The notes under the pieces: model-generated
Told to the model about the DNA's origin: nothing
What the model saw: the letters and a program-made list of their open reading frames with translations, nothing else
Database searches by the model: none
Position numbers and translations under genes: made by a program
In this document: positions 45,019-55,888 of the stretch, piece after piece
Layout: every line of letters starts with the position of its first letter
Numbering within the stretch: position 1 is the first letter of the stretch
Assembly (NCBI GenBank): GCA_964543235.1
Contig: CAZIXE010000005.1
Coordinates: forward strand, 1 to 64,000
Direction: 5' to 3'
Source of the DNA: JANMMJ01 sp964543235
GTDB lineage: Bacteria > Pseudomonadota > Alphaproteobacteria > Rhizobiales > Aestuariivirgaceae
DNA: 64,000 nt

Positions 45019-45834
45019 TCACGCCGCGCGCAGTTCGCGTTCGCGGCGGATGATCTCTGATGCCAGCCGGATATAGGCCTGCGAACCGGTGCAGGCATTG
45101 TCATAGAGCAACACCGGCTTGCCATGTGACGGCGCTTCCGAAACCCGCACATTGCGCGGGATCACAGTCTGGTAGACCTTTTCACCAAGCACCGAGCGGA
45201 CATCCTGAGCCACTTGTTCCGACAGCGAGTTGCGGCGGTCGAACATGGTTAGCACCACGCCCTGGATCGACAGCCGCGGATTGAGCGTCGTCCGCACCCG
45301 CTCGACGGTCTTGAGCAGCTGGCTGAGACCTTCAAGGGCAAAGAACTCGCACTGCAGCGGCACCAGGACAGCGTCTGCTGCGGACAGGGCATTGATGGTG
45401 AGCAGGTTCAGTGACGGTGGACAGTCCGCAATGATATAGCTGTAAGCTTCTGGGCCTGACTGCACTTGCCGGATCGCCTCCGCCAGCCGGTGGGTCTTCC
45501 GTTCGATGCTGGCAAGCTCCAGTTCGGCCCCCAGCAGATCCATGGTCGATGGGGCACAATGCAGCCGCGGGATGCCGGAATCGACAATGACATCTTTCAG
45601 CGACGCCTCGCCCATCAGCACATGATAAGTCGATTTCTGGTGGGCGCGCCGCTGGATGCCAAGGCCGGTGCTGGCATTGCCCTGCGGATCGAGATCGATG
45701 ATCAGCACCTGCTCACCAATCGCCGCCAGCGCGGTTCCGAGATTGATGGCCGTGGTGGTCTTGCCGACCCCGCCCTTCTGATTGGCAATGGCCAGAATGC
45801 GGGGTCCAGCCTGTAAATGTTGGGCGTTATACAC
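45019..45834 (-). CDS. parA: Chromosome-partitioning ATPase ParA
   Basis: A 271-residue deviant Walker ATPase: KGGVGKTTTAINLG near the N-terminus, the DLDPQGNASTGLG switch and YIIADCPPSLNLLT Walker B. GTG 45834 has a textbook GGAGGTTGAGC site and overlaps the end of rsmG by 8 bp. ParA pulls ParB-parS complexes to the cell pole. A frame running on to 45888 lies within rsmG and is discarded. Confidence 0.95.
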   Translation of the reverse strand: MYNAQHLQAGPRILAIANQKGGVGKTTTAINLGTALAAIGEQVLIIDLDPQGNASTGLGIQRRAHQKSTYHVLMGEASLKDVIVDSGIPRLHCAPSTMDLLGAELELASIERKTHRLAEAIRQVQSGPEAYSYIIADCPPSLNLLTINALSAADAVLVPLQCEFFALEGLSQLLKTVERVRTTLNPRLSIQGVVLTMFDRRNSLSEQVAQDVRSVLGEKVYQTVIPRNVRVSEAPSHGKPVLLYDNACTGSQAYIRLASEIIRRERELRAA

Positions 45835-46435
45835 GCTCAACCTCCTTGAGAACCAGCACGGTCCCCCGAGGGTCCGTAACACTGGCATGTTTCTGAACTT
45901 GCATCTTCCAATATTTGGTAGACTCGGTCAATTCGGCCTCAACATCTTGTCCCTTGAGAAATAGCCCTGTTGCACCCTTGGCAAGCAACGGATAGGCAAG
46001 CTCAAGCAGCTTGGGGAGCGGCGCGAGAGCCCGGGCCGTCACCACATCGGCCCTCAGATGTAGCGCCAATTCCTCGATTCGGCCATGCATGACACGGGCC
46101 TTCGCCCCCGTCCGCCGGATGACGTCCGCAAGGAACGCCGCCTTCTTGGTGCTGCTCTCGATCAGCACGGTCTCAATGCCGGTTGCAATTGCTAGAACGA
46201 GGCCCGGAAAGCCCGCGCCGCTGCCCAGATCCACGATTTTTGTGCAGGTGGCCGGAATCAGGTGCTGCAACTGCAGCGAGTCGGCTATGTGCCGCCCCCA
46301 GATGTCTTCGACGGTGCCGGGCGCGATCAGATTGATCCGCCGGTTCCACTTCCTGACCAGTTCCGCATGGGCCTCGAGCCGGTCCAATGATTCACGTGAA
46401 ACATTGAACCGGGCGGCAACCTCTTCGCGGCCCAT
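45827..46435 (-). CDS. rsmG: 16S rRNA (guanine-N7) methyltransferase
   Basis: A 202-residue SAM-dependent methyltransferase (KIVDLGSGAGFPGLVLAI near 68-85) that modifies G527 of 16S rRNA. Start codon overlaps the mnmG stop (TGATG). Residues 11-16 (NVSRES) are encoded by a near-perfect parS palindrome, so this stretch serves both as protein code and as a ParB site. Confidence 0.95.
   Translation of the reverse strand: MGREEVAARFNVSRESLDRLEAHAELVRKWNRRINLIAPGTVEDIWGRHIADSLQLQHLIPATCTKIVDLGSGAGFPGLVLAIATGIETVLIESSTKKAAFLADVIRRTGAKARVMHGRIEELALHLRADVVTARALAPLPKLLELAYPLLAKGATGLFLKGQDVEAELTESTKYWKMQVQKHASVTDPRGTVLVLKEVERV
46388..46403. other. parS: parS site inside rsmG
   Basis: TGATTCACGTGAAACA differs at one base from the conserved parS TGTTTCACGTGAAACA. 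It lies in codons 11-16 of rsmG, 1.4 kb upstream of parB. ParB would nucleate here. Confidence 0.78.
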
Positions 46436-48300
46436 CAGGCACTCTTGGCGAGTTCCCGCCGCCGCACATAACCAAGCAGCTGGGCAAGCGCGGCCGGTGT
46501 CACTCCGTCGATGCGTGCGGCCTGGCCCAGTGTAGCCGGCCGCACCCGCGAGAGTTTTTGCCGAACTTCGGTAGACAGGCTCGGAACCTGGAGATAGTCG
46601 ATCTCCGCCGGCAGCCGCAGTGCCTCGTCCCGCCTGAGGGCGATGACGTCGGCTTCCTGGCGCCCGAGATAGCCGGCATAAAGGGCCTCGGCCTCAAGCG
46701 TCTCCCGCGCATATCGCGGAAGGCTGGTAAAGACCGGCCATATCGCCGCGACACCGTCCAGTCCGATTTCAGGGAGCGCGATGAGCTCGAGGGCCGTGCG
46801 CCGCCGGCCGTCCTGATTGACCTTGAGCCCGAGCCGCTGCGCCTCGCCGCTGGTCAGCGCATGGCTGTTGGCCAGGGCCCGGGCCCTGGCGATTTCCGCC
46901 ATCCGTGCCTCATACGCCCGCTGCCGGGTCTCCCCGACAATGCCGCAAGCCATGCCCAGCGGCGTTAGCCGCTCGTCGGCATTGTCGGCCCTCAGGCTGA
47001 GCCGGTACTCAGCCCGCGAGGTGAACATGCGGTAGGGCTCGGAAACACCCCGTGTGACCAGGTCGTCGATGAGCACCCCGAGATAACCCGTCGCCCGGTC
47101 GAAAATGACAGGCGCCAGCCCGGCGGCCCAGCGGCTGGCATTGAGCCCAGCGGCAAGACCTTGTGCCGCCGCCTCCTCATAGCCGGTAGTCCCATTGATC
47201 TGCCCGGCCAGATACAACCCTTCCAGGCTCTTGACGGCCAGCGTGGCGTCGAGCTCGGTTGGATCGATGAAGTCATACTCAATGGCATACCCCGGCCGCA
47301 GCACATGCGCCGCCTCGAGTCCCGGAATGGTGCGAAGAAACGCCAACTGGACATCTTCAGGCAGCGATGTCGACAGCCCGTTGGGATAGATCGTGTCGTC
47401 GTCTAGCCCTTCCGGTTCGAGAAAGATCTGGTGCTGTGACTTGTCGCGGAAGCGATGGATCTTGTCTTCGATCGACGGGCAGTAGCGCGGGCCCGTTCCT
47501 TCGATCTGCCCAGAATACATTGACGAGCGGTGAAGGTTCTCGGCGATCAGCCGATGTGTCGCCGGCGTCGTCGTGGTGATATGGCACGAGACCTGTCGCG
47601 TCGCGATCCGGTCGGTAAGCAGGGAGAAGGGCACCGGATCGCTGTCGCCAGGCTGCTCTTCCAACCGATCCCAGTCGATTGTCGTGCCGAGCAGCCGTGC
47701 CGGCGTTCCGGTCTTGAGCCGGCCGCGCCTGAGCCCGAGCTCCGCAATCTGCGCGGCCAGCGCCAGCGATGGCCGATCGCCCGCGCGGCCAGCCGGGATC
47801 GTCTTCTCGCCGATATGGATCAGCCCGTTGAGGAACGTGCCGGTCGTCAGCACTAGCGCGCTGCAAGTGAAGACCCGCCCGTCCTCGCTTTCAACACCTG
47901 TCACCCGGCGGCCCTCCAGCCGTAGCGCGCCGGCTGCGCCTTCGATGACGGTGAGATTGCTCTGGCCGCGGATCGCCGCTTGCATCGCTTCGCGATAGAG
48001 CTTGCGGTCCGCTTGGGCCCGCGGGCCACGTACCGCTGGCCCCTTGGATCTGTTCAGCATCCGGAACTGGATCCCGGCGGCATCTGCCACGCGGCCCATG
48101 AGCCCGTCCAGCGCATCGACCTCGCGCACCAGGTGGCCTTTGCCCAGTCCACCGATGGCGGGGTTGCAGGACATCTCACCGACCGTCTCGAAACGGTGTG
48201 TCAGCAGCGCCGTACGGGCGCCGGTTCGCGCGGCGGCGGCGGCCGCTTCGGTACCGGCATGGCCACCGCCAATCACGATCACATCGAAAAACATTTTCAT
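46435..48300 (-). CDS. mnmG: tRNA uridine-5-carboxymethylaminomethyl synthase subunit MnmG
   Basis: A 621-residue FAD protein: DVIVIGGGHAGTEAA at the start, SCNPAIGGLGKGHLVREVDALDG near 45-68, and the C-terminal GVTPAALAQLLGYVRRR helical domain. With MnmE it adds the cmnm5 group to the wobble uridine of several tRNAs. Between mnmE and rsmG on the same strand; a parS site lies just upstream of its start. Confidence 0.96.
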   Translation of the reverse strand: MKMFFDVIVIGGGHAGTEAAAAAARTGARTALLTHRFETVGEMSCNPAIGGLGKGHLVREVDALDGLMGRVADAAGIQFRMLNRSKGPAVRGPRAQADRKLYREAMQAAIRGQSNLTVIEGAAGALRLEGRRVTGVESEDGRVFTCSALVLTTGTFLNGLIHIGEKTIPAGRAGDRPSLALAAQIAELGLRRGRLKTGTPARLLGTTIDWDRLEEQPGDSDPVPFSLLTDRIATRQVSCHITTTTPATHRLIAENLHRSSMYSGQIEGTGPRYCPSIEDKIHRFRDKSQHQIFLEPEGLDDDTIYPNGLSTSLPEDVQLAFLRTIPGLEAAHVLRPGYAIEYDFIDPTELDATLAVKSLEGLYLAGQINGTTGYEEAAAQGLAAGLNASRWAAGLAPVIFDRATGYLGVLIDDLVTRGVSEPYRMFTSRAEYRLSLRADNADERLTPLGMACGIVGETRQRAYEARMAEIARARALANSHALTSGEAQRLGLKVNQDGRRRTALELIALPEIGLDGVAAIWPVFTSLPRYARETLEAEALYAGYLGRQEADVIALRRDEALRLPAEIDYLQVPSLSTEVRQKLSRVRPATLGQAARIDGVTPAALAQLLGYVRRRELAKSA

Positions 48301-48348
48301 GGCCGCTCTCTAGACCAGGCAGGCGGCGCGGTCAAAACTGCCGGCAAG

Positions 48349-48362
48349 GTTTCACGTGAAAC
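48349..48362. other. parS: parS site between mnmE and mnmG
   Basis: GTTTCACGTGAAAC is a perfect 14-bp palindrome; extended to 48348-48363 it matches the 16-bp consensus at 15 positions. It sits in the 71-bp mnmE-mnmG gap. Confidence 0.85.
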
Positions 48363-48371
48363 AGGTTAACG

Positions 48372-49703
48372 CTATTTACCGATGCAGAATGCTGCAAATA
48401 TTTCGCCGAGGACATCCTCGACATTGAGCTTTCCCGTGAGCCTCCCCAGCGCATCGGCACCGGCTCGCAGTTCTTCTGCAAGTAGTTCCGGAGCCGAATC
48501 GTCCACCGCCAGGGCGGCGCGCAGATGTGTGAGGAGCAATGTCAGGCATTCGCGCTGTCGCGCTCGCACCACAACTCCGGGCTGGGCACTACCAAAAATC
48601 GCTTTCAGCCTGGCCGTAAGTCCGTCCATGAAGTTGCCCAGGCCCTCGCCGCTTTTGAGCGACACCCGGTAGTGCCATTTGTTTCGGTGGAGTCCCGATT
48701 GAGAATTCGGGAGGTCCGCCTTGTTCTCAACCCATAACGTATGCGAATCGATCTCGCGTCCTGGCCGGCCACGGGCATCCGGCGCTGTCAGCCAGATCAC
48801 CAGATCTGCCACTTCTAGCTCGCGCCGCGTCCGGCTCATGCCGATCTGCTCGATCTCATCCGTACTCTCGGTACGCAGCCCGGCCGTGTCCGTGAAGATC
48901 ACCGGCAGGCCCCCGACGTCCATGCTCACCTCGATCACGTCGCGGGTCGTCCCCGGAATGCTGCTGACGATCGCCGCATCCCGCCGAGCGAGATAATTGA
49001 GAAGGCTGGACTTGCCCGCATTGGGTGGGCCCGCAATCACCACCTTGATACCGTCACGGATCGTCTCGGCTATCCGCGCACCCGCCAGCGCCGCCTCGAC
49101 CTCGCTACAAAGTTCTGCAAGCCGTCCGGCAATCTCGGCCCGCGCAGCGTCGGCGACACCCGCCTCGTCGATGAAGTCAACCGTCGCCTCCACCCTTGCC
49201 CGCAGTCGCAGCAGGTCCCTGCTCCATTGCTCGGCAAGTGTTCGCAGACCGCCGGAAGAAACCCGTAACGCTTGCCGCCGCTGTGCCTCCGTCTTCGCGG
49301 CCACCAGATCGGCAAGCCCTTCCACTTCGGTGAGATCCAGACGGCCGTTGCGAAATGCCCGTAATGCAAACTCGCCAGGTTCCGCCATACGGCAGCCCGG
49401 ACAGCTCGACAGGCTCCTCAGCACCGCATCCACGACCGCCCGGCTGCCATGCACCTGGAACTCGGCGCAGTCCTCGCCCGTAAAACTTCCGGGGCGTGGA
49501 AACCACAATACCAGGCCACTGTCGATATCCTCCCCATCCTCCGGACGGCGAAGCGTCCGCAACACCGCCCGCCGCGGCTCCGGCAGGCCTCCGCACAGCG
49601 CTTCAACCACCACGCCCGCAGCCGGTCCGCTTACGCGGATTACCGCAACACCGGCAGTTCCGGCGCCGGACGACAAGGCATATACTGTATCAGGATCCTT
49701 CAT
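48372..49703 (-). CDS. mnmE: tRNA modification GTPase MnmE
   Basis: A 443-residue GTPase: N-terminal tetrahydrofolate-binding domain (TVYALSSGAGTAGVAVIRVSG), G1 loop AGPPNAGKSSLLN near 222, G2/G3 GTTRDVIE and DTAGLR, and the C-terminal Cys motif FCIGK. Partner of MnmG. ATG 49703 (MKDPDTVYAL) fits the family; ATG 49751 would overlap the divergent gene. First gene of the leftward mnmE-mnmG-rsmG-parA-parB run. Confidence 0.95.
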   Translation of the reverse strand: MKDPDTVYALSSGAGTAGVAVIRVSGPAAGVVVEALCGGLPEPRRAVLRTLRRPEDGEDIDSGLVLWFPRPGSFTGEDCAEFQVHGSRAVVDAVLRSLSSCPGCRMAEPGEFALRAFRNGRLDLTEVEGLADLVAAKTEAQRRQALRVSSGGLRTLAEQWSRDLLRLRARVEATVDFIDEAGVADAARAEIAGRLAELCSEVEAALAGARIAETIRDGIKVVIAGPPNAGKSSLLNYLARRDAAIVSSIPGTTRDVIEVSMDVGGLPVIFTDTAGLRTESTDEIEQIGMSRTRRELEVADLVIWLTAPDARGRPGREIDSHTLWVENKADLPNSQSGLHRNKWHYRVSLKSGEGLGNFMDGLTARLKAIFGSAQPGVVVRARQRECLTLLLTHLRAALAVDDSAPELLAEELRAGADALGRLTGKLNVEDVLGEIFAAFCIGK

Positions 49704-49740
49704 TTCGGATTCGAATCGATACCATCGGGGAACCTCCCGC

Positions 49741-51764
<2,024 letters not shown>

Positions 51765-51768
<4 letters not shown>

Positions 51769-53045
51769 GCATTCATCGAGTCGAAGAACTCCGCATTGCT
51801 CTTCGTCTGCCGGAACTTGTCGAGCAGGAACTCGATGGCGTCAACCGTACCCATCGGATTGAGGATGCGTCGCAGTACATATGTCTTCTTGAGCTGGTCT
51901 GGCGGCACCAGCAGTTCCTCCTTGCGGGTCCCCGACCGCAGGATATCGATCGCCGGAAAGACCCGCTTATCCGCAACTTTCCGGTCAAGTACGATTTCCG
52001 AGTTGCCGGTTCCCTTGAATTCCTCGAAGATCACCTCGTCCATGCGGCTGCCCGTGTCGATCAGTGCCGTTGCAATGATCGTCAATGAACCACCCTCCTC
52101 GATATTGCGCGCTGCACCGAAGAACCGCTTCGGCCGCTGCAGGGCATTGGCGTCCACACCGCCCGTCAGCACCTTGCCGGACGACGGCACCACCGTATTG
52201 TAGGCTCTTCCCAGGCGTGTGATCGAATCGAGCAGGATGACCACGTCCCGGCGATGCTCAACAAGGCGCTTGGCCTTTTCGATCACCATCTCAGCCACCT
52301 GCACGTGCCGCGTCGCCGGCTCGTCGAAGGTCGATGAGATCACTTCGCCCTTGACCGACCGCTGCATGTCGGTGACCTCTTCCGGCCGCTCATCGATCAG
52401 CAGCACGATCAGGTAGCACTCCGGATGGTTGCTGGTAATCGAATGGGCAATATTTTGCAGCAACACCGTCTTGCCCGTGCGCGGTGGCGCAACGATCAGC
52501 CCGCGCTGGCCCTTGCCCAGCGGTGCCACCAGATTGATCACCCGTGCGGAGAGATCCTTCTTCGTCGGATCATGAACTTCCATCTCGAGGCGCTCATCGG
52601 GATACAGCGGTGTCAGATTGTCGAAATGGATCTTGTGCCGCCCGGCTTCCGGGTCCTCGAAATTGATAGTGTTGACCTTGAGCAGCGCGAAGTAGCGCTC
52701 GCCGTCCTTCGGGCTGCGGATCTGCCCTTCAACCGTGTCTCCGGTCCGCAGGTTGAACCGGCGAATTTGGCTGGGACTTACATAGATGTCGTCCGGCCCT
52801 GCCAGGTAGTTCGCGTCGGGCGATCTCAGGAATCCAAAACCGTCCTGCAGCACCTCGACCACGCCCTCGCCGATGATCTCCACCTCGCGGGCAGCCAGGC
52901 TCTTGAGGATGGCGAACATCAGTTCTTGCTTGCGCATTGAGCTGCCATTTTCGATCTGTAATTCCTCGGCAATGCTCAACAGTTCGGCCGGCGCCTTTTC
53001 CTTGAGGTCGTGAAGTTTGATTTCTTTGAGTTCGAGAATGCTCAT
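51765..53045 (-). CDS. rho: Transcription termination factor Rho
   Basis: A 426-residue Rho: N-terminal helical domain (LKEKAPAELLSIAEEL), RNA-binding cold-shock-like fold (VLQDGFGFLRSPDANYLAGPDDIYVSPSQI), and the ATPase with Walker A APPRTGKTVLLQ and YLIVLLIDERPEEVTDM. The 190 bp before it, up to hemJ, is a long leader in which no gene was seen; rho leaders are known to be autoregulated by Rho. With few intrinsic terminators in the window, Rho likely ends most operons. Confidence 0.97.
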
Positions 53046-53235
53046 CTGACTGTCTTGATGTGGACTTACCGTCGCTGCATGCCCGGCCGTCCAGAACTTG
53101 AAGAGGAGAGCGCCAGTCCATCTTGGGTATCTGGCGAATGGAGGGAAGGACCGGTACGAGCCGGCCGCCCGACTATTTAGCTCTTTCGGCCGCCCGATAC
53201 AAGGACCCTTGCTAAGATATCCGACCCACGCTCGG

Positions 53236-53667
53236 CTAAGAAAACGGCTTGACCACCACGCTGACCACTATGATCACCATGAGGCCCGTCGGCACCTCGT
53301 TGATCATCCTGAAAAATCGCTCGCTTCCCGGCCGCTCGTCAACGGCAAAAGCCCGGACATACCGGCCGAGAAGTTCGTGGAATGCCGACATTGCCACCAC
53401 GCTCAGTAGTTTCACCACCAGCCATACTTGCCACCCGCCGACCATCCAGATCAGAATCAGGCCCGCACCCCACGCCACGATCATTGCTGGGCGCATGATG
53501 ATCCTGTACAGGCGCTGTTCCATCACTTTGAACGTGTCCGAGCTCTCACTCCCCACCGCAGCACGCACGTGATACACAAACAGGCGCGGCAGATAGAACA
53601 GTCCCGCCATCCAGGCGATCACCGCCATCACGTGAACCGCCTTCACCCACAGATAGAAGTCAGCCAT
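53236..53667 (-). CDS. hemJ: Protoporphyrinogen IX oxidase HemJ
   Basis: A 143-residue, four-helix membrane protein of the HemJ/UPF0093 family. The conserved His12 in VKAVHVMAVIAWMAGLFY and Lys in VVKLLSVVAM bind heme and are essential in relatives. It oxidises protoporphyrinogen IX in heme synthesis. It overlaps the end of hemE by 8 bp, so the two are coupled. Confidence 0.93.
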   Translation of the reverse strand: MADFYLWVKAVHVMAVIAWMAGLFYLPRLFVYHVRAAVGSESSDTFKVMEQRLYRIIMRPAMIVAWGAGLILIWMVGGWQVWLVVKLLSVVAMSAFHELLGRYVRAFAVDERPGSERFFRMINEVPTGLMVIIVVSVVVKPFS

Positions 53668-54688
53668 CCGCCCGTCTGACCATTGTCACCACCTCAGCCA
53701 GCCTTTCCGGATCCGTCTCCTGTCGAACCCCGTGTCCCAGGTTGAAGATGTGCCGCGCCGCCGGCAGCCGCTCAACGATTTGCGTCACGCTCCGCTCCAG
53801 GGCTGACCCACCACCAGCCAGCACCACCGGGTCCAGATTTCCCTGAACTGCTACGCGGTCACAGAAATTGTCTCGTGCCCAATCGACCGGTACCCCGGAC
53901 TCGATCCCCACTCCCTCCGGCCTGACCCGCTCGACCACGCCCGCATGCCCTGCCCCTGCGCCGCGTGCAAACACGATCACCGGCACGCCTGGGCACCTCT
54001 TGCGGAACTCGCTTACCAGTGCCGCCACCGGCATCTGCACCCACTCTTCCTGCATATCCCAGGGCAGGTCTCCGGCCCATGAATCAAAAACCTGAACCAC
54101 TTCCGCCCCCGCACGCACCTGCGCCACCAGATAGTCGACCGACTCTTCGACCAGCCGTCCGATCAACGTCTCGAACCATTTGGGTCGCTCCGCCGCCGCC
54201 CGCCGTGCCAGCAGACGATCCTCCGACGATCCACCTTCGATCATGTAACTTGCAACCGTCCATGGCGCCCCGCAGAACCCGATTAGCGCGACGCCCGCAC
54301 CCAGTTCCTTCTTCACGCGCTGCAATGTCTCGCATACCGCGGACACCTGCCAGCTCCCGCCACTCTCCCGAAGCTGCGACACGGCCCGTTCATCCGCCAC
54401 CCGTCCGACCACAGGCCCTTCACCGGCCGCGAAATCGACGTCGACTCCCATTGCATGCGGCAGGACCAGAATATCGGCAAACACGATCGCCGCATCGAGA
54501 TCATACCGCCGCAAGGGTTGCAGGGTAACTTCGCCGGCGGCATCAGGGTCGTAGCACAGATCCAGAAAGCCCCCCTTCTTGTCCCTGATCGCCCGGTACT
54601 CCGGCAAGTAGCGGCCCGCCTGTCGCATGAACCATACGGGGCGCCGGCTTGGTTTTTCCCCCTTCAGAACCGCGAGCAAGGGCTTCAT
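53660..54688 (-). CDS. hemE: Uroporphyrinogen decarboxylase
   Basis: A 342-residue TIM barrel with the signature RPVWFMRQAGRYLPEYR near residue 16 and GFCGAPWTVASYMIEG near 135. It decarboxylates the four acetate groups of uroporphyrinogen III. As in Caulobacter, it is the gene flanking the replication origin. Its promoter must lie in the AT-rich 54689-55054 gap. Confidence 0.96.
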   Translation of the reverse strand: MKPLLAVLKGEKPSRRPVWFMRQAGRYLPEYRAIRDKKGGFLDLCYDPDAAGEVTLQPLRRYDLDAAIVFADILVLPHAMGVDVDFAAGEGPVVGRVADERAVSQLRESGGSWQVSAVCETLQRVKKELGAGVALIGFCGAPWTVASYMIEGGSSEDRLLARRAAAERPKWFETLIGRLVEESVDYLVAQVRAGAEVVQVFDSWAGDLPWDMQEEWVQMPVAALVSEFRKRCPGVPVIVFARGAGAGHAGVVERVRPEGVGIESGVPVDWARDNFCDRVAVQGNLDPVVLAGGGSALERSVTQIVERLPAARHIFNLGHGVRQETDPERLAEVVTMVRRADG

Positions 54689-54714
54689 GAGTGGCCAATC
54701 AAATAAGGAGTTAA

Positions 54715-54822
54715 AAGAGTCTGACTCTTATGTTTCAAGCCGGACAGCGGGTACAACTGAGATTCTCTTAGCTAATACCTGCATCCGCAAACAAGGAAAA
54801 CCGGGTACAAAGCCGAAGAATC
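54715..54822. promoter_or_regulatory. Cluster of CcrM (GANTC) methylation sites in oriC
   Basis: GAGTC (54717) and GACTC (54723) form the 15-bp palindrome AAGAGTC-T-GACTCTT at 54715-54729; GATTC (54761) and GAATC (54818) follow. Four sites in about 105 bp is above chance. CcrM methylation state reports replication passage in alphaproteobacteria. Confidence 0.5.
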
Positions 54823-54915
54823 AATTCACGACAAATTTGCGAAGAGTTTTACTGATTTAGCGGTCTTCCCACCGCTCTTTCCACAGCCCGTCACAGCTTT
54901 TCCAGATCACGCTCC

Positions 54916-54933
54916 CTATCCACACAATCCACA
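54916..54933 (+). promoter_or_regulatory. Tandem weak DnaA boxes
   Basis: CTATCCACA (8 of 9) and CAATCCACA (7 of 9) abut each other in the same orientation. Confidence 0.55.
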
Positions 54934-54982
54934 AGCTTCTGCATCCGCTTCAATTGCTGTAGATAACCCCCACCCCAAGTTC

Positions 54983-54997
54983 TTAACAAACCCTTAA
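54983..54997. promoter_or_regulatory. CtrA box in oriC
   Basis: TTAACAAACCCTTAA is an exact TTAA-N7-TTAA site between DnaA boxes. In Caulobacter, CtrA bound to such sites silences the origin in the swarmer cell. Confidence 0.7.
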
Positions 54998-55018
54998 GCC
55001 CTGCAATCGCCCGCCACC

Positions 55019-55027
55019 TTATCCACA
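55019..55027 (+). promoter_or_regulatory. Perfect DnaA box
   Basis: TTATCCACA matches the consensus at all nine positions, 28 bp before ppsR. Confidence 0.75.
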
Positions 55028-55054
55028 CTTCCGCCGAGCACCACTGGAAAACCC

Positions 55055-55888
55055 TTGCCACGCTTCTTCCATATGCACCTCATTTCCGATGCGACAGGTG
55101 AAACACTGAATACCGTCGCACGTGCCGCCTCGGCCCATTATGCCCAGTACCAGCCGATCGAGCACATCTACGCGCTGGTCCGGACCCCCAAGCAACTTCA
55201 GCGTGTCATCACCGAAATCGAGCGCCAGCCAGGCGTAGTCCTCTTCACCATCGTCGACACATCTTTGCGCAAGCTGCTCGAACAGAAATGCGAGGAACTG
55301 GGCGTGCCCTGCATTTCTATTCTCGATCCCGTGATCGCGAGCCTGGCGACTTATCTCAATGCCGAATCACGGCCGCAGGTCGGGCGCCAGCATGCGCTTA
55401 ACTCAGAATACTTCCGTCGGATTGACGCTCTCAATTTCACCATGGCGCATGACGATGGCCAGCACATTGAGGGTATCGACAAGGCAGAGGTTGTCCTTGT
55501 CGGTATCAGCCGCACATCGAAAACGCCGACCAGCATCTATCTCGCCAATCGCGGCATCAAGACTGCGAATGTGCCACTTGTTCCGGGAGTTGAGCCGCCA
55601 GCCGAACTGCATTCCGCCCGCAATCCCCTGATCGTCGGCCTGATTGCCACGCCCGAACGCATCGCACAGATCCGCCGCCACCGCTTGCTGATGCTCAATG
55701 AAAGCCGCGAGACTGTCTATGTTGATCAGCAGGCGATTACGGCCGAACTGATGGCGATGCGCAAACTGTGCCAGCAGCACAGCTGGCCGACGATTGATGT
55801 CACAAGGCGATCTATTGAAGAAACTGCGGCGGCAATCATCAACCTGCTCAACGAGCGCAACATGGATCACCACGGGATGGATTCATGA
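55055..55888 (+). CDS. ppsR: PEP synthase/PPDK regulatory protein (DUF299)
   Basis: A 277-residue bifunctional kinase/pyrophosphorylase. The N-terminal FFHMHLISDATGETLNTVARA and P-loop-like VGISRTSKTPTSIYLAN are conserved. It turns phosphoenolpyruvate synthase or pyruvate phosphate dikinase off and on by ADP-dependent phosphorylation. TTG 55055 is the likely start (family proteins begin 6-7 residues before the HLISD motif); ATG 55073 is the alternative. It overlaps maf by 4 bp. Confidence 0.92.
   Translation: MPRFFHMHLISDATGETLNTVARAASAHYAQYQPIEHIYALVRTPKQLQRVITEIERQPGVVLFTIVDTSLRKLLEQKCEELGVPCISILDPVIASLATYLNAESRPQVGRQHALNSEYFRRIDALNFTMAHDDGQHIEGIDKAEVVLVGISRTSKTPTSIYLANRGIKTANVPLVPGVEPPAELHSARNPLIVGLIATPERIAQIRRHRLLMLNESRETVYVDQQAITAELMAMRKLCQQHSWPTIDVTRRSIEETAAAIINLLNERNMDHHGMDS

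Larger units (their letters stand above)
54689..55054. other. oriC: Chromosomal replication origin (oriC) intergenic region
   Basis: The only gene-free stretch longer than 300 bp. It lies between hemE and ppsR, starts with an AT-rich half (54690-54860, a likely unwinding element) and ends in a half carrying DnaA-box sequences: TTATCCACA (55019-55027), tandem CTATCCACA/CAATCCACA (54916-54933), CTTTCCACA (54877-54885) and TTATCTACA on the other strand (54958-54966). A CtrA box and four GANTC sites lie within. Gene neighbours hemE, parAB and parS sites agree. The hemE promoter is also inside. Confidence 0.8.

Noticed and set aside
49707..49722. GGATTCGAATCGAT resembling a tRNA T-arm
   Set aside because: No acceptor, D or anticodon stems can be formed around it.
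48997..49740. Open frame extending the DUF255 gene upstream by 248 codons
   Set aside because: It is antisense to mnmE, with low-complexity Ser/Arg content and no family match; the canonical start is 49741.
53628..53636. TCACGTGAA, a parS-like core near the hemJ start
   Set aside because: Only the 9-bp core matches; the outer arms do not, and it falls in conserved hemJ codons.
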